Assembly: GCA_041874725.1 (NCBI GenBank)
Contig: CP097466.1
Location: forward strand, 5,270,001 to 5,334,000
Reading direction: 5' to 3'
DNA from: Duganella sp. BuS-21
GTDB lineage: Bacteria > Pseudomonadota > Gammaproteobacteria > Burkholderiales > Burkholderiaceae_D
DNA: 64,000 nt
Under the pieces are notes generated by a model. That model searched no databases. It saw nothing but the letters and a program-made list of their open reading frames with translations, and had not been told where the DNA came from. This document shows positions 1 to 11,081 of the stretch, piece after piece. Position 1 is the stretch's first letter, and each line of letters begins with the position of its first letter. The position numbers were made by a program, and so were the translations under genes.

Positions 1-36
1 AATTTCACGGCCGATAATATCAACAATAGCACTCAT
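1..36 (-). CDS. eno: Enolase, N-terminal 12 codons only (partial)
   Basis: Only the first 12 codons are in the window, reading MSAIVDIIGREI, which is the usual start of betaproteobacterial enolase; the rest lies beyond the left edge. Enolase interconverts 2-phosphoglycerate and phosphoenolpyruvate in the cytosol. A ribosome-binding site (GGAGA) lies seven bases ahead of the ATG. Its place downstream of kdsA and pyrG on the same strand matches the common pyrG-kdsA-eno order in Burkholderiales, which supports the call despite the short piece. Confidence 0.85.
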   Translation of the reverse strand, partial: MSAIVDIIGREI

Positions 37-161
37 GTCATTCTCCAAAGTTAGGCGATACGGAGTCGCGCCGCGTCTTTACGCGCGTTGCGAGGTCAAG
101 GATAACGGGAATTGTACCCGGTGCCGGGAATATTGTTAATTTTCCCACACCGGGACCACTA

Positions 162-242
162 CGTCATTCCCGCAACAGCGGGAATCCATACGTCGCCTGA
201 CTGCCGGCACAGCATGGATTCCCGCTTGCGCGGGAATGACGA
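162..242. repeat. Composite palindromic intergenic repeat (about 81 bp)
   Basis: Two inverted copies of a short palindrome (CGTCATTCCCGC...GCGGGAATCCA and its reverse complement) flank a spacer of about 27 bases. A close relative of the same composite lies at 49329-49407 inside hrpA, and a half copy at 46219-46242. The pattern matches the dispersed GTCATTCCCGC repeats common in beta- and gammaproteobacteria. It lies between kdsA and eno and could fold into a long hairpin in RNA. Confidence 0.85.
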
Positions 243-248
243 ACTGCG

Positions 249-2830
<2,582 letters not shown>

Positions 2831-2909
2831 TCCGCATGTGCATCAGCGTACAGATCCGGCCGGACAAAAAGAGCAAAATTGCAACTTCATCAATCAGAGG
2901 AGATTCACC

Positions 2910-3332
2910 ATGAGCTACGAAGACCGCGACCAATATGGCATGTATGTGGACAACGGCCACAAGGGCCCGGGCCCGGAACTGATGGGCGCCGACACATTGA
3001 TTGGCGACCACGTCCACAACCTGAAAAACGAGCACCTGGGCGAAATCAAGGAAATCATGCTCGACATGAACACCGGCAAGATCGCCTATGCGGTGATGGC
3101 CTACGGCGGCGTATTGACCCTCGGCGAAAAGCTGTTCGCCGTGCCGTGGGAAGCCCTGACCCTGGACACAGTCAACAAGCGTTTCACCCTCAACCTCGAC
3201 AAGGAACGCATCGAGGACGCGCCCGGTTTCGACAAGGACGACTGGCCGGACATGGCCAACCAGACCTGGGCCAGCCAGGTGCATGACTACTACGGCACCA
3301 GCATCGGCGGCAGCGGCGTCGGCCTGCGCTAA
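2910..3332 (+). CDS. PRC-barrel domain protein
   Basis: A 140-residue soluble protein with a PRC-barrel-like core: residues about 28-105 contain DTLIGDHVHNLKNEHLGEI, then KIAYAVMAYGGVLTLGEKLFAVPW, the pattern of the small beta-barrel seen in RimM and stress-related proteins. I use the ATG at 2910 because a good ribosome-binding site (AGAGGAGA) lies just before it; a longer frame upstream lacks one. It is divergent from pyrG and stands alone. Specific function is unknown; relatives are often stress-associated, but nothing here proves that. Confidence 0.8.
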   Translation: MSYEDRDQYGMYVDNGHKGPGPELMGADTLIGDHVHNLKNEHLGEIKEIMLDMNTGKIAYAVMAYGGVLTLGEKLFAVPWEALTLDTVNKRFTLNLDKERIEDAPGFDKDDWPDMANQTWASQVHDYYGTSIGGSGVGLR

Positions 3333-3359
3333 GCAGCGTCAGGAACGACCGGGGCCGGT

Positions 3360-4307
3360 TCAGCCCGCGCCGTAAGGCGTGTAGGCGAAACCGGCTTCGG
3401 CCACGCCGATCAGGGCGGCGACATTCTCCGCCCCTTCCGAGAAATTCACCAGCACATTGGCCAAGGTATCCAGGCCGCCATCCAATATCCCCTTCCAGTA
3501 CGCCACGCCGGCCGCTTCGCCGGGACGGTGCAGGATATTCATGTACAGCCGCTGAACGACTTCGTCATTGCTGGGCGCGACGCCATAGATGGCCTGGAAT
3601 TCGGACGAGGTGGAGAAATCGCGGGCCACCTGGTTGAGGCCGACGCCGCGCTCCATCTGGTACAGCCAGTAGCCGAGGCCGGCCAGGTCCGGCGTGCGGT
3701 CGAAGGCCGCCTGGTACAGGCGGTAGGCCTGTCCGCCGAGGCCGTTGAAGTCCAGCCCCACCGTCACATCATTGAAGGCCAGACGTTCGATATCAACCAG
3801 CGTATCCACGCCGGCGTTGCCGGACAGCGCCGTGACCGTGTAGCCGGTGGCGGTTTTGGCCACGCTGAAGTCGGCGCGGTTGCCGTGGAACACGGCGATA
3901 TCGATGCCGGCGCCGCCGTCGAGCAAGTCGTTGCCTGCGCCGCCGTCCAGGCGGTCCTTGCCGGCGCCGCCGCGCAGGGTGTCGCCGGCGCTGCCGCCGG
4001 CCAGCACGTCATCGCCCGCCCCGCCGTCCACCGTCAGGCCGAAGTAGTTGCTCAGGTCCAGCGTGTCGCCACGGGTATTGAAGGCCAGCGTTTCGATGTT
4101 GTACAACTTGGCGTGCAGCGCCGCGCTGGCGCCGGACACGGTATCGACCAGCACGGCGCCGTCGCTGGCCTGGCTGATGGTGTAGTCGCTGCGCAGCGAA
4201 GTACCGAGGTCGAGCATGTCGCTGCCGCCCAGGCCGTCGAGGGTGAAGGAATTGGCGGCAACCACCCTCCAGGTGTCGTTGCCCGCCGAACCGAATATGG
4301 TCGCCAT
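3360..4307 (-). CDS. RTX-repeat and DUF4214 protein, probably secreted
   Basis: A 315-residue protein without an N-terminal signal peptide. It starts with an RTX-like GSAGNDTW unit and has a cluster of calcium-binding GGxGxDxL repeats at about 95-135 (GGAGDDVLAGGSAGD, GGAGNDLLDGGAG). The C-terminal third (about 205-290) is a DUF4214 domain (YRLYQAAFDRTPDLAGLGYW... NILHRPGEAAGVAYW). RTX proteins of this form are usually type I-secreted and fold in calcium. It follows apbE by 48 bp and is probably the last gene of the long operon starting at 12715. Its tail is clearly paralogous to that of the metalloprotease at 7144-9702. Function unknown. Confidence 0.8.
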   Translation of the reverse strand: MATIFGSAGNDTWRVVAANSFTLDGLGGSDMLDLGTSLRSDYTISQASDGAVLVDTVSGASAALHAKLYNIETLAFNTRGDTLDLSNYFGLTVDGGAGDDVLAGGSAGDTLRGGAGKDRLDGGAGNDLLDGGAGIDIAVFHGNRADFSVAKTATGYTVTALSGNAGVDTLVDIERLAFNDVTVGLDFNGLGGQAYRLYQAAFDRTPDLAGLGYWLYQMERGVGLNQVARDFSTSSEFQAIYGVAPSNDEVVQRLYMNILHRPGEAAGVAYWKGILDGGLDTLANVLVNFSEGAENVAALIGVAEAGFAYTPYGAG

Positions 4308-4355
4308 GCTTCAGGAATCTCCGTTAACTTTTACTCAATCATCACTCGGGCGGCG

Positions 4356-5258
4356 CTAGGCGACATGGATGGCGCCCTGTTGGTCCATTGCCAGATAGCT
4401 TACGCCGGTCGCCTCCAGGAAGTCCAGCGCCATTTCTTCCTTCAGCATGGCGATGGTGCTGCAGTTGCCGGCCATGACGGCCAGCGGCGCCACCACGCTA
4501 ATGGTACGCCAATGGCTGACCGGCTGGCCGCTACGCGGATTCAGCAGGTGGCAGTAGCGCCGCCCGTCCAGTTCGAAAAACCGTTCATAGTCGCCGCTGG
4601 TGGCCAGGCCGCCCTGCGTCACCGGAATACTCGCAATGATGGCGCCGGGTAGGCGCGGGTCCTGGATGCCGATCATCCACGGCGTGCCGTCGGGCTTGGG
4701 ACCGATCACGCGCAGGTCGCCGCCCAGGCTGACGTAGCCGTGACGCAGGCCGGCGGCGGCCAGCATGGCGCCGGCGCGGTCGGCTGCGTATTCCTTGCCG
4801 AAACCGCCGAAGTCGAGTTCCATGCCGGCCTGCGGCAGCCGCACGCGGCCTGCCCCGCGCTGCACCCGCTCCCAGCCGATCAGGGCGCACGCGCGCGCCA
4901 GTTCGACGGACGATGGCAGCTGCGCACGCTTGAAGTCCCAGGCCTGCCGCAGCACGCCGGCGGTGATGTCGAACAGGCCGTCGCTGGCCTTGAACAGCGT
5001 ATCCGCGTAGTCCAGCAGCGAGATGGTTTCGGCGTCGCATGCGACCGCCTCGCCGCCGGCGGCCGCGTTGATGCGCGACAGCACGCTGTCCGCACGGTAG
5101 CGCGAGAACTTGGTTTCGATGCGGCGCACTTCGGCCATGGCGGCGGCCACCGCTTCCGCCGTCGCCGGTGGACGCTGAGCAGGATCGGCGGCAATCACGA
5201 TTTCACAGGCGCACGCCATGGCGCTGAACGGGTGCCGCTGGATGTCCATGCCCGCCAT
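4356..5258 (-). CDS. apbE: FAD:protein FMN transferase (ApbE family)
   Basis: A 300-residue ApbE-family protein. These enzymes move FMN from FAD onto a Ser/Thr of extracytoplasmic redox proteins. Signatures seen: KFSRYRADSVLSRIN near residue 50, DITAGVLRQAW near 105, DFGGFGKEYAADRA near 160, SLGGDLRVIG near 185 and the HLLNPRSGQPV metal/flavin region near 250. I start at MAGMDIQ because its ATG overlaps the upstream stop (TGATG). No clear signal peptide is visible, although most ApbE proteins are exported. Likely substrates are discussed under the DUF3570 gene. Confidence 0.93.
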   Translation of the reverse strand: MAGMDIQRHPFSAMACACEIVIAADPAQRPPATAEAVAAAMAEVRRIETKFSRYRADSVLSRINAAAGGEAVACDAETISLLDYADTLFKASDGLFDITAGVLRQAWDFKRAQLPSSVELARACALIGWERVQRGAGRVRLPQAGMELDFGGFGKEYAADRAGAMLAAAGLRHGYVSLGGDLRVIGPKPDGTPWMIGIQDPRLPGAIIASIPVTQGGLATSGDYERFFELDGRRYCHLLNPRSGQPVSHWRTISVVAPLAVMAGNCSTIAMLKEEMALDFLEATGVSYLAMDQQGAIHVA

Positions 5259-6397
5259 CAGAACTGCCGCGACAACCCGGCGAATACGCTGCGCGCCTGG
5301 AATCGCGGCAAGCCCGGACTGCCCTCGCCGAAACGCCGCCAGTTCGAGCGCTGGTCGTAGTGCTCCAGCTTGAAGTCGACCTGCCAGTCGGCGTTCAGCT
5401 GCTTGGCCACCTTGAGACCGAGCGTGAGCGCGCCGAAGGCCGACAGGCGCTGGTCCTCCGCGTAGTAGATCCAGTGCGCAGGCGGGCTGGGCACGAAAGG
5501 CGAACCGGGCTCGGCGTCCACGTAGAAGTGCGCCGCGCTCTGGGTGTACAGGCGCAGTGCCGGCGTCAGAGTCCAGCCGCCGGGCAGCGGCTGTACGTAC
5601 TCCGCGCCCAGCGTATGGGCGCGCACGTCCCACGAATCGCTGTAATAGCGGTAGCTCAGCCGCACCGTGCCCTTCAGGCCCGGCACGTGATGATTCCAGC
5701 GCCCCAGCACTGTGCTGATGCGGCGGCTGTGCGGGCGTTCATCGAACACCTTGTAGGGATCGGAAAAATAGCCGCTGCCAAGCGAGCGGCCCAGGTTCAG
5801 CTGCACGATGTCGTTGATGCCCAGCACCTGCGTCACGCCCAGCAGGGCCGCGCCGATATGCTTGGTCTTGCCCTTGGCGACACGGTTGTTGGCATTGATG
5901 TCGTCGTTGCTGAACGAGAGTCCGGCGGTCCAGGTGGTGTTCTGGTCTTCGCTGGAGAGGTTGCCTTGCACCGAGCCGGCGCGCGAAAGGTAGTCCGATT
6001 CGCTGGAAACGCTGGCGCCGATGGTGACGCTGGCGCGCTCGAAGTAGCGCGTGGCTTCAAGGTCGGCCGCGCGGCGCGTGTCGCGCATATTGGTCAGCAG
6101 TTCCGTGTGGTAGGCCGGCGAAGCACCGGAGATGGCGTCGTGCACCAGCGTCGCGCCCAACGCCCACACGCCGCCCACGGGCGCCACGATATTGATGGCG
6201 CTGGCTTTGACGCGAATGCGGTCGGCGTCGGGCTGGCGATCCTGGTAGTCCAGGTATTTGTAGCTGATGGTGGCGCGCTCGGGCGCGGTTTCGGCTTGCG
6301 CCGGCCATGGCGCTGTCACCGCCAACGGCAGCGCCATGGCCGCCGCCAGCAGGGACGATCCGAGTGCGGCCGGCTTGGACGTCACAGGTTCCGTCAT
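5258..6397 (-). CDS. DUF3570 protein, predicted outer-membrane beta-barrel with an FMN-site-like motif
   Basis: A 379-residue protein with a signal-peptide-like N-terminus ending near APWPAQA (about residue 35). Beta-rich sequence follows with alternating aromatic strands and a C-terminal aromatic residue (SVFAGLSRQF), the pattern of outer-membrane barrels. Residues 87-93 read DAISGAS, matching the Dxx[ST]GA[ST] motif modified by ApbE enzymes. The start at 6397 overlaps the DUF4266 stop by one base, and its stop overlaps the apbE start. The TlpA-DUF4266-DUF3570-ApbE order is a recurring set in proteobacteria, to my knowledge linked to extracytoplasmic flavinylated redox systems. Biochemical role unproven. 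Confidence 0.88.
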   Translation of the reverse strand: MTEPVTSKPAALGSSLLAAAMALPLAVTAPWPAQAETAPERATISYKYLDYQDRQPDADRIRVKASAINIVAPVGGVWALGATLVHDAISGASPAYHTELLTNMRDTRRAADLEATRYFERASVTIGASVSSESDYLSRAGSVQGNLSSEDQNTTWTAGLSFSNDDINANNRVAKGKTKHIGAALLGVTQVLGINDIVQLNLGRSLGSGYFSDPYKVFDERPHSRRISTVLGRWNHHVPGLKGTVRLSYRYYSDSWDVRAHTLGAEYVQPLPGGWTLTPALRLYTQSAAHFYVDAEPGSPFVPSPPAHWIYYAEDQRLSAFGALTLGLKVAKQLNADWQVDFKLEHYDQRSNWRRFGEGSPGLPRFQARSVFAGLSRQF

Positions 6398-6654
6398 CAG
6401 TTGCACCCGCAGCCGCCGCCGCCCACGCCCGCGCCACCGGCGGCCGCTTCCTTGCTGCTGTAAATATGCTCGGCGAATTTGCTGTCCAGCTGGTTGCCGT
6501 TGAAGCTCATCTCGCTGCGCGCCAGCGTGCCGCGCTCCCACGGTTGCACGGCCGGCCCGGCGCAGCCGCCCAGCAGGCCAGTCAGCAAGACCGTGGACAG
6601 CAGCGCCAGCCGGAATGCGCCGCGCCGGCGCGGGCCGGCAATGCTTGGTTTCAT
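6397..6654 (-). CDS. DUF4266 small lipoprotein with C-terminal CGC motif
   Basis: An 85-residue lipoprotein. A basic N-terminus (RRRGAFR) and hydrophobic stretch lead to a lipobox LLGGC with the acylated cysteine at residue 31. The mature part is short, contains LARSEMSFNGNQLDSKFAEH, and ends in a glycine-rich tail with two cysteines (GGGGCGCN, C82 and C84). That tail is typical of DUF4266. The gene overlaps its neighbours by four and one bases. The paired cysteines and a neighbouring thioredoxin suggest redox or metal chemistry, but the function is unknown. Confidence 0.88.
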   Translation of the reverse strand: MKPSIAGPRRRGAFRLALLSTVLLTGLLGGCAGPAVQPWERGTLARSEMSFNGNQLDSKFAEHIYSSKEAAAGGAGVGGGGCGCN

Positions 6655-7151
6655 GGTTGTTCCTCCAGCGCGGATTGCAGGTCGGCTTCCAGCTGTTGCC
6701 GGATGCCAGGATTGAAGCCGGCGTGCTGCTTGCGCACGCGGCCGTCGCGGCCGATCAGGAAGCTGCTGGGCATGCCCTTGATCGCGTAGAGTCGCGGCAG
6801 CTTGCCTTGGGGGTCGAAAATGACGGGGAACGCCGCCGGCGTGGCGGCCAGGAAGCGACGGCCGTCCTCACTGTCGGCGTCGAGGTTGACGGCGATGATT
6901 TGCAGCCCTTGCGCCGCGTAGCGCGCCTGCATCGCCGCCATCCAGGGGAACGATTGCTTGCAGGGCCCGCACCACGAGGCCCAGAAGTCCAGGTACACCA
7001 CCTTGCCGCGAAAATCGGCCAGCCGCGGCGTGGCCGCGTCCGCCCCCTGGACGACGGCAAGCTCCGGCGCCGGCTGGCCCGGCTCCAGCGCCCTGGCCGG
7101 CGCCATGGCCAGGGACATGGCGCACAGCGCGGCCAGCGTCCGCCTAACCAT
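6651..7151 (-). CDS. TlpA/ResA-like periplasmic thioredoxin
   Basis: A 166-residue thioredoxin-fold protein with a signal peptide (residues 1-20, MVRRTLAALCAMSLAMAPARA). The active site is WCGPC (C61, C64) within YLDFWASWCGPCK, and the cis-proline loop is KGMPSSFLI. I chose the ATG at 7151, eight bases inside the end of the metalloprotease gene, because it puts the signal peptide at the N-terminus; an earlier ATG adds a non-hydrophobic extension. It is probably a periplasmic thiol reductant, perhaps acting on the adjacent CGC-tailed DUF4266 protein (inference from context). Confidence 0.88.
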   Translation of the reverse strand: MVRRTLAALCAMSLAMAPARALEPGQPAPELAVVQGADAATPRLADFRGKVVYLDFWASWCGPCKQSFPWMAAMQARYAAQGLQIIAVNLDADSEDGRRFLAATPAAFPVIFDPQGKLPRLYAIKGMPSSFLIGRDGRVRKQHAGFNPGIRQQLEADLQSALEEQP

Positions 7152-9702
7152 AGGGGATGTAGGTAAAGCCGTTGCCGATGACGGAGGCCAGGGCGTCATG
7201 GTTTTCAAAGCCCTCGCTGAAGTTCATCAGCAGGCCGGAGACCGTGTCCTGCTTCTGGTCGAGGATGCCGTTCCAGTAGGCCACGCCGGCCGGCTCGCCG
7301 GCGCGGTGCAGCACGTTCTGATAGAACTTTTCCACCACCTGGGCGTTGCTCGGATTGCTGCCGTACAGATCCTTGAACTCGGCCGACTCGACAAAACTCT
7401 GCGCCACCTGGCGCAGCGTCAGGCCCTGGTCCATCTGCGTCAGCCAGTAGCCGAGGCCGGCCGCGTCGGGCGAGCGGCCGAAGGCGGCCTGGTAGATCCG
7501 GTAGGCCATGCCACCCAAGCCCTCGGCATCGAGGCCGATGCTGGCGTCGTTGAATTTGATGCGCTCGACATTGACCAGGCTGTCCATGCCCTGCACGCCG
7601 GTGTTGTCGGTCAGCGTGTAGCCCTTGGCGGTTTTCACGACCGTGAAGTCGGCGCGCTTGCCGGTCACCACGAAGGTATCGAGTCCCGCGCCGCCGTCGA
7701 CCTGGTCATCCATCACGCTGCCGTTGAGCAGGTCGCGCCCCTCGGTGCCGAGCACCGGCGGCACGCCGCCGGTCGGCAGCACGCTGATGAAGGTGTGGTA
7801 GACGTTGCTGCCGCCGGCCTGGTCGCCGAGGATGTAGCTGAAACTGTCGTTGCCGCTGTAGCTGCGGTTCGGCACGTACACATAGCTGCCGTCCGGGTTC
7901 AGCGTCAGCGTGCCGTGCAGCGGCTTGACGTCGAGCTTGTAGTTGACCAGCGCGCGCGCCTCATCGCTCGGATCCGGCAACACACCGGCGGCCTGGGCCG
8001 ACTGGTCGACCGCGAACGTCAGGTCGGCGCCGAAGGCCGACTTGCCGAGCGTAACGCTGCCGTCGGCGAACTGCAGGACTTCGGTGGCCAGCAGCGTGTC
8101 GAAGCCGCTGCTGCCGTCGCGCGCGGTGACGAAGATCTTGCCAAAGCCCGAGCTGAGCAGATAGTCGCTGCGGACGCCGTCGAACACAGCGGTATCGGTG
8201 CCCTTGCCGCCGTCGATCCAGTCGTTGCCGAGGCCGCCCTTGAGCGCGTTGTTGGCATCGTTGCCGAGCAGGACATCGTCAAATGCCGAGCCGACCGCCC
8301 GTTCGATCAGGGTGCCGGTGCCCAGCGACAGGTTGTTGATGGAACTGGCGCCGCCGGCGGTGACGCCAACGCTGCTGACCTGTCCCGGCGTCAGGTTGAT
8401 CGAAGCACCGGTGACGGCCAGCGAGGCGTCGATCGTGTCGATGCCGCCATCGTCGGTGATGCTGGTTTCGGCGCTGAACTGCAGGCCGCTGAGCTGGTAG
8501 ACGGTATCGCCGGCGTTGACGGCGCTCTGGCCGTACAGCGCGCGCAGCGCGGTGACGTCAAGCGCGCCCCAGGTGGCCGGGAACAGCCCATCCGGCGAAG
8601 CGTTGCCCGACATCACCGTCAAGCCGGTCATGTCGAAGTTGGCATGGAACTGCGCGGCGTAGTGGTCGCCCGGATCGACGTTGGTCGGATGGCGCAGGCC
8701 CAGCGCATGGCCGATCTCGTGCAGCAGCGCGGCGTAGCCTTCCAAGCCGGGCGTGAGCTGCAACATGGAATCGAGGTCGATCCAGACGTCGCCGCCGGCG
8801 CCGCTGCCGGGCAGGCTGGTCACGCCCTTGGTGGTGGTCTGTTCGCTGGCGCCGAAGCGCAGGTCGCCGACCGCGCCGCCGGCCTCGCTCACTTCCTTGA
8901 AGCTCAGTCCGGTCAGCTTGGCCAGCTCGTCGAAGATGGCGCGCACCGTGGCCTGCTCGGCCGCCGTGAAGGCGCGGAAGCCGGTGGCGCCGGCACCGCT
9001 GGCCGGCGCCTGCATCACGAAGCTGTACGACACCTGCACCGCCGTGCCCATCGCCGCGCCGGCGTTCCAGCGCGCATCGCCGCCGGCGACCAGGCCCTGG
9101 ATGGCGACGTCCTCGGACTTGATGAAGTTGAGCAGCGAGAACCTGTCATCCCAGTGACCGCCCATGCCGATCAACTCGACATTGCTGACCTGCAGCGAAA
9201 AACCGGCCTCCTGCTTCGACGTGATCACCGCAGTCAGGCCGTCGATACTGACCTGGATATTGAAGTCCGAAAAATTGGTGACGCCCTGCACGAACTCGGG
9301 CAGCCATATCGTATCCTGGCCGCCACGGCCGTCCACCACGCTGTGGGTGCCGCCGAGGTAGATCGCGTTGTCGGCAGCGTTGCCGCGTACATCGCTGTCG
9401 GTCCACCCGCAGCTGACGTCGGTCACGCCGACCAGCGTGTCGCGCGTGCCCCAGCCGTCGTCCGCGTAACCAGCCTCCAGGTCGACCATGATTGCCCCTG
9501 GGCTGTCCCAATAAGCGGCGTTCAGACCACGCCAGGGCTCTGCATCGGCCGCCTTTTCGATACGGTCGTTACCCTTGCCGCCGATCGCCGTGCCGTTGTA
9601 CATCTTGAAGAGGTCGTCGCCTTCCTCGCCGAAGATGGTGTTCCACTCATCCTTGATCTGCTGAATATAGGTGTCGTTGTTCTTGGTTAAGCGGATATCC
9701 AT
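7144..9702 (-). CDS. Serralysin-like RTX metalloprotease with cadherin-like and DUF4214 domains
   Basis: An 852-residue protein lacking an N-terminal signal peptide, as in type I-secreted RTX enzymes. The zinc motif HEIGHALGLRH is at 328-338, followed by a proline and a Met-turn (LTVMSG, about 361), which defines a metzincin of the serralysin group. RTX-like repeats flank it (GGKGNDRIE near 42, GGLGNDWIDGGKGTD near 500). A cadherin-like unit (PDGSYVYVPNRSYSGNDSF) lies near 620, and a C-terminal DUF4214 domain at about 745-835. It starts 14 bp after the DUF1501 gene and its stop overlaps tlpA. No type I exporter is in the window. Substrate unknown. Confidence 0.88.
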   Translation of the reverse strand: MDIRLTKNNDTYIQQIKDEWNTIFGEEGDDLFKMYNGTAIGGKGNDRIEKAADAEPWRGLNAAYWDSPGAIMVDLEAGYADDGWGTRDTLVGVTDVSCGWTDSDVRGNAADNAIYLGGTHSVVDGRGGQDTIWLPEFVQGVTNFSDFNIQVSIDGLTAVITSKQEAGFSLQVSNVELIGMGGHWDDRFSLLNFIKSEDVAIQGLVAGGDARWNAGAAMGTAVQVSYSFVMQAPASGAGATGFRAFTAAEQATVRAIFDELAKLTGLSFKEVSEAGGAVGDLRFGASEQTTTKGVTSLPGSGAGGDVWIDLDSMLQLTPGLEGYAALLHEIGHALGLRHPTNVDPGDHYAAQFHANFDMTGLTVMSGNASPDGLFPATWGALDVTALRALYGQSAVNAGDTVYQLSGLQFSAETSITDDGGIDTIDASLAVTGASINLTPGQVSSVGVTAGGASSINNLSLGTGTLIERAVGSAFDDVLLGNDANNALKGGLGNDWIDGGKGTDTAVFDGVRSDYLLSSGFGKIFVTARDGSSGFDTLLATEVLQFADGSVTLGKSAFGADLTFAVDQSAQAAGVLPDPSDEARALVNYKLDVKPLHGTLTLNPDGSYVYVPNRSYSGNDSFSYILGDQAGGSNVYHTFISVLPTGGVPPVLGTEGRDLLNGSVMDDQVDGGAGLDTFVVTGKRADFTVVKTAKGYTLTDNTGVQGMDSLVNVERIKFNDASIGLDAEGLGGMAYRIYQAAFGRSPDAAGLGYWLTQMDQGLTLRQVAQSFVESAEFKDLYGSNPSNAQVVEKFYQNVLHRAGEPAGVAYWNGILDQKQDTVSGLLMNFSEGFENHDALASVIGNGFTYIPYG

Positions 9703-9716
9703 GGACGCCCTTACCG

Positions 9717-11081
9717 TTAGCTACGCAGGAAACCCAGGGTTTTCTGGGAAAAATTGGCCAGGTGCGGGAAGGCGCTGGTGATGTCGCCGGCGGGCAAGCC
9801 CATCCATTGCATCACGCTGGCACCAACCTGGTCGGTGGAAGTGCTCGGCACCCAGCGGCCGGCCTGGTCTTTGTCCATATCGTCGATGCCGCCCGGCACC
9901 AGGCTTGGGAAGCTACCCAGCACCTGGCCACCGGCCACCGGCCCCCCGAGGGCAAACAGGTGGTTGCCCCAGGCGTGGTCCGTACCGCCGCCGGAGGCCT
10001 GGCGCAGGGTGCGGCCGAAGTCGGTCAGCATCAGCGTCACCACGCTCTGGTCCATGCCGGAGGCCACATTGGCCTGGTCGAACGCGGCCAGCGCCTTGGC
10101 CATCACATCGAGCTGGCTGTCCTGGGACATGGCGCTGCTGCCGCGCTGGCTGGTGTGGGTATCGAAACTTCCCCACTGCACCATGAACACCTGGCGCTTG
10201 TAGCCAAGGCTCTTAAATACCGGCAACAGCGAAGCCAGTTTCTTGAGGTTGTTGGCCAGATCGTTGTTGGCGAAATCGACGGCCGGCGTCTTGGCCATCA
10301 GCGCCGCCTGGGTGAACAAGGTAGAGTCAGCCACGCTGCGCCCGAAAGTGGCCGCGTACTCGGCTTCGTATTGATTGCTGAACTGCCATTGGGCCATGCG
10401 GTTCATGGCCTGGGTGGCGGGGGCCTGCGGCTGGGACAGGTCGGCCGCGCCCCAGTAGCGGTTATCGCCGCCGCTCAGGAAGGACACCGGCGAATTGCGT
10501 CCTAGCACCAGCGTGCGGTCGTTGTTCATGGTGATGGCGTTGATGTTGTGGCGCAGCGCGGTCGGGAAGTATTCGAGCGAGCGACCGGCCCAGCCGCTGC
10601 CGTCGGCGTCGCCCATCCAGCCCTGCTGCCACATGGCCTGGTCGCTGTGCGACAGCAGAAACGACGGCACTTGCACCGATTGCTCGAGCACCTGGCGCGC
10701 GGTGGCGGGCTTGACCAACGGTCCGGCATTGGCGATCCAGGCCAGCCGGCCCTGGTTGTACAGACTGGCCAGCGGGGCCAGCGCAGGGTGCAGGCCGAAG
10801 CTGTGGCCGGCGCTGCTGCCGCTCAGTTGCACCAGGCTGTCCTTGGGCAGCGCCAACTCCGGGCGCGCCGAGGCGTAGTCGTTAAATGCACCGTCCAGCG
10901 GCACCAGCGTATTGTTGCCGTCATTGCCGCCGCCGAGGTAGAGGCAAATCACCGCGCGATAGTCGCTGGCGGCGGCCTGGCCGTTGCGCATCTGGCCCAG
11001 CAGCGCGGCGCCACCGAGCATGCCGAGCACCGGCGCCGCGCCCGACAGGCGCAGGAAATGGCGTCGCTTCAGATTCATCAT
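9717..11081 (-). CDS. DUF1501 protein with Tat signal
   Basis: A 454-residue protein starting with a twin-arginine signal (KRRHFLRLSG, then a hydrophobic stretch), so it is probably exported folded. The body is a DUF1501 domain, related to alkaline-phosphatase/sulfatase folds: YLGGGNDGNNTLVPLD near 50, WGSFDTHTSQ near 310, DFGRTLRQASGGGTDHAWG near 360. DUF1501 genes habitually sit beside DUF1800 genes, and here the ATG overlaps the DUF1800 stop. Activity is not established for the family. It is second in the minus-strand operon. Confidence 0.9.
   Translation of the reverse strand: MMNLKRRHFLRLSGAAPVLGMLGGAALLGQMRNGQAAASDYRAVICLYLGGGNDGNNTLVPLDGAFNDYASARPELALPKDSLVQLSGSSAGHSFGLHPALAPLASLYNQGRLAWIANAGPLVKPATARQVLEQSVQVPSFLLSHSDQAMWQQGWMGDADGSGWAGRSLEYFPTALRHNINAITMNNDRTLVLGRNSPVSFLSGGDNRYWGAADLSQPQAPATQAMNRMAQWQFSNQYEAEYAATFGRSVADSTLFTQAALMAKTPAVDFANNDLANNLKKLASLLPVFKSLGYKRQVFMVQWGSFDTHTSQRGSSAMSQDSQLDVMAKALAAFDQANVASGMDQSVVTLMLTDFGRTLRQASGGGTDHAWGNHLFALGGPVAGGQVLGSFPSLVPGGIDDMDKDQAGRWVPSTSTDQVGASVMQWMGLPAGDITSAFPHLANFSQKTLGFLRS

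Noticed and set aside
4356..5633. Longer apbE reading frame beginning at 5633
   Set aside because: The added 125 codons lie antiparallel in frame to nothing known and overlap the DUF3570 gene; the start at 5258 fits family length and the TGATG overlap.
6958..9690. 910-codon plus-strand frame opposite the RTX metalloprotease
   Set aside because: Shadow ORF with no family features; the minus strand holds intact zinc, Met-turn and RTX motifs.
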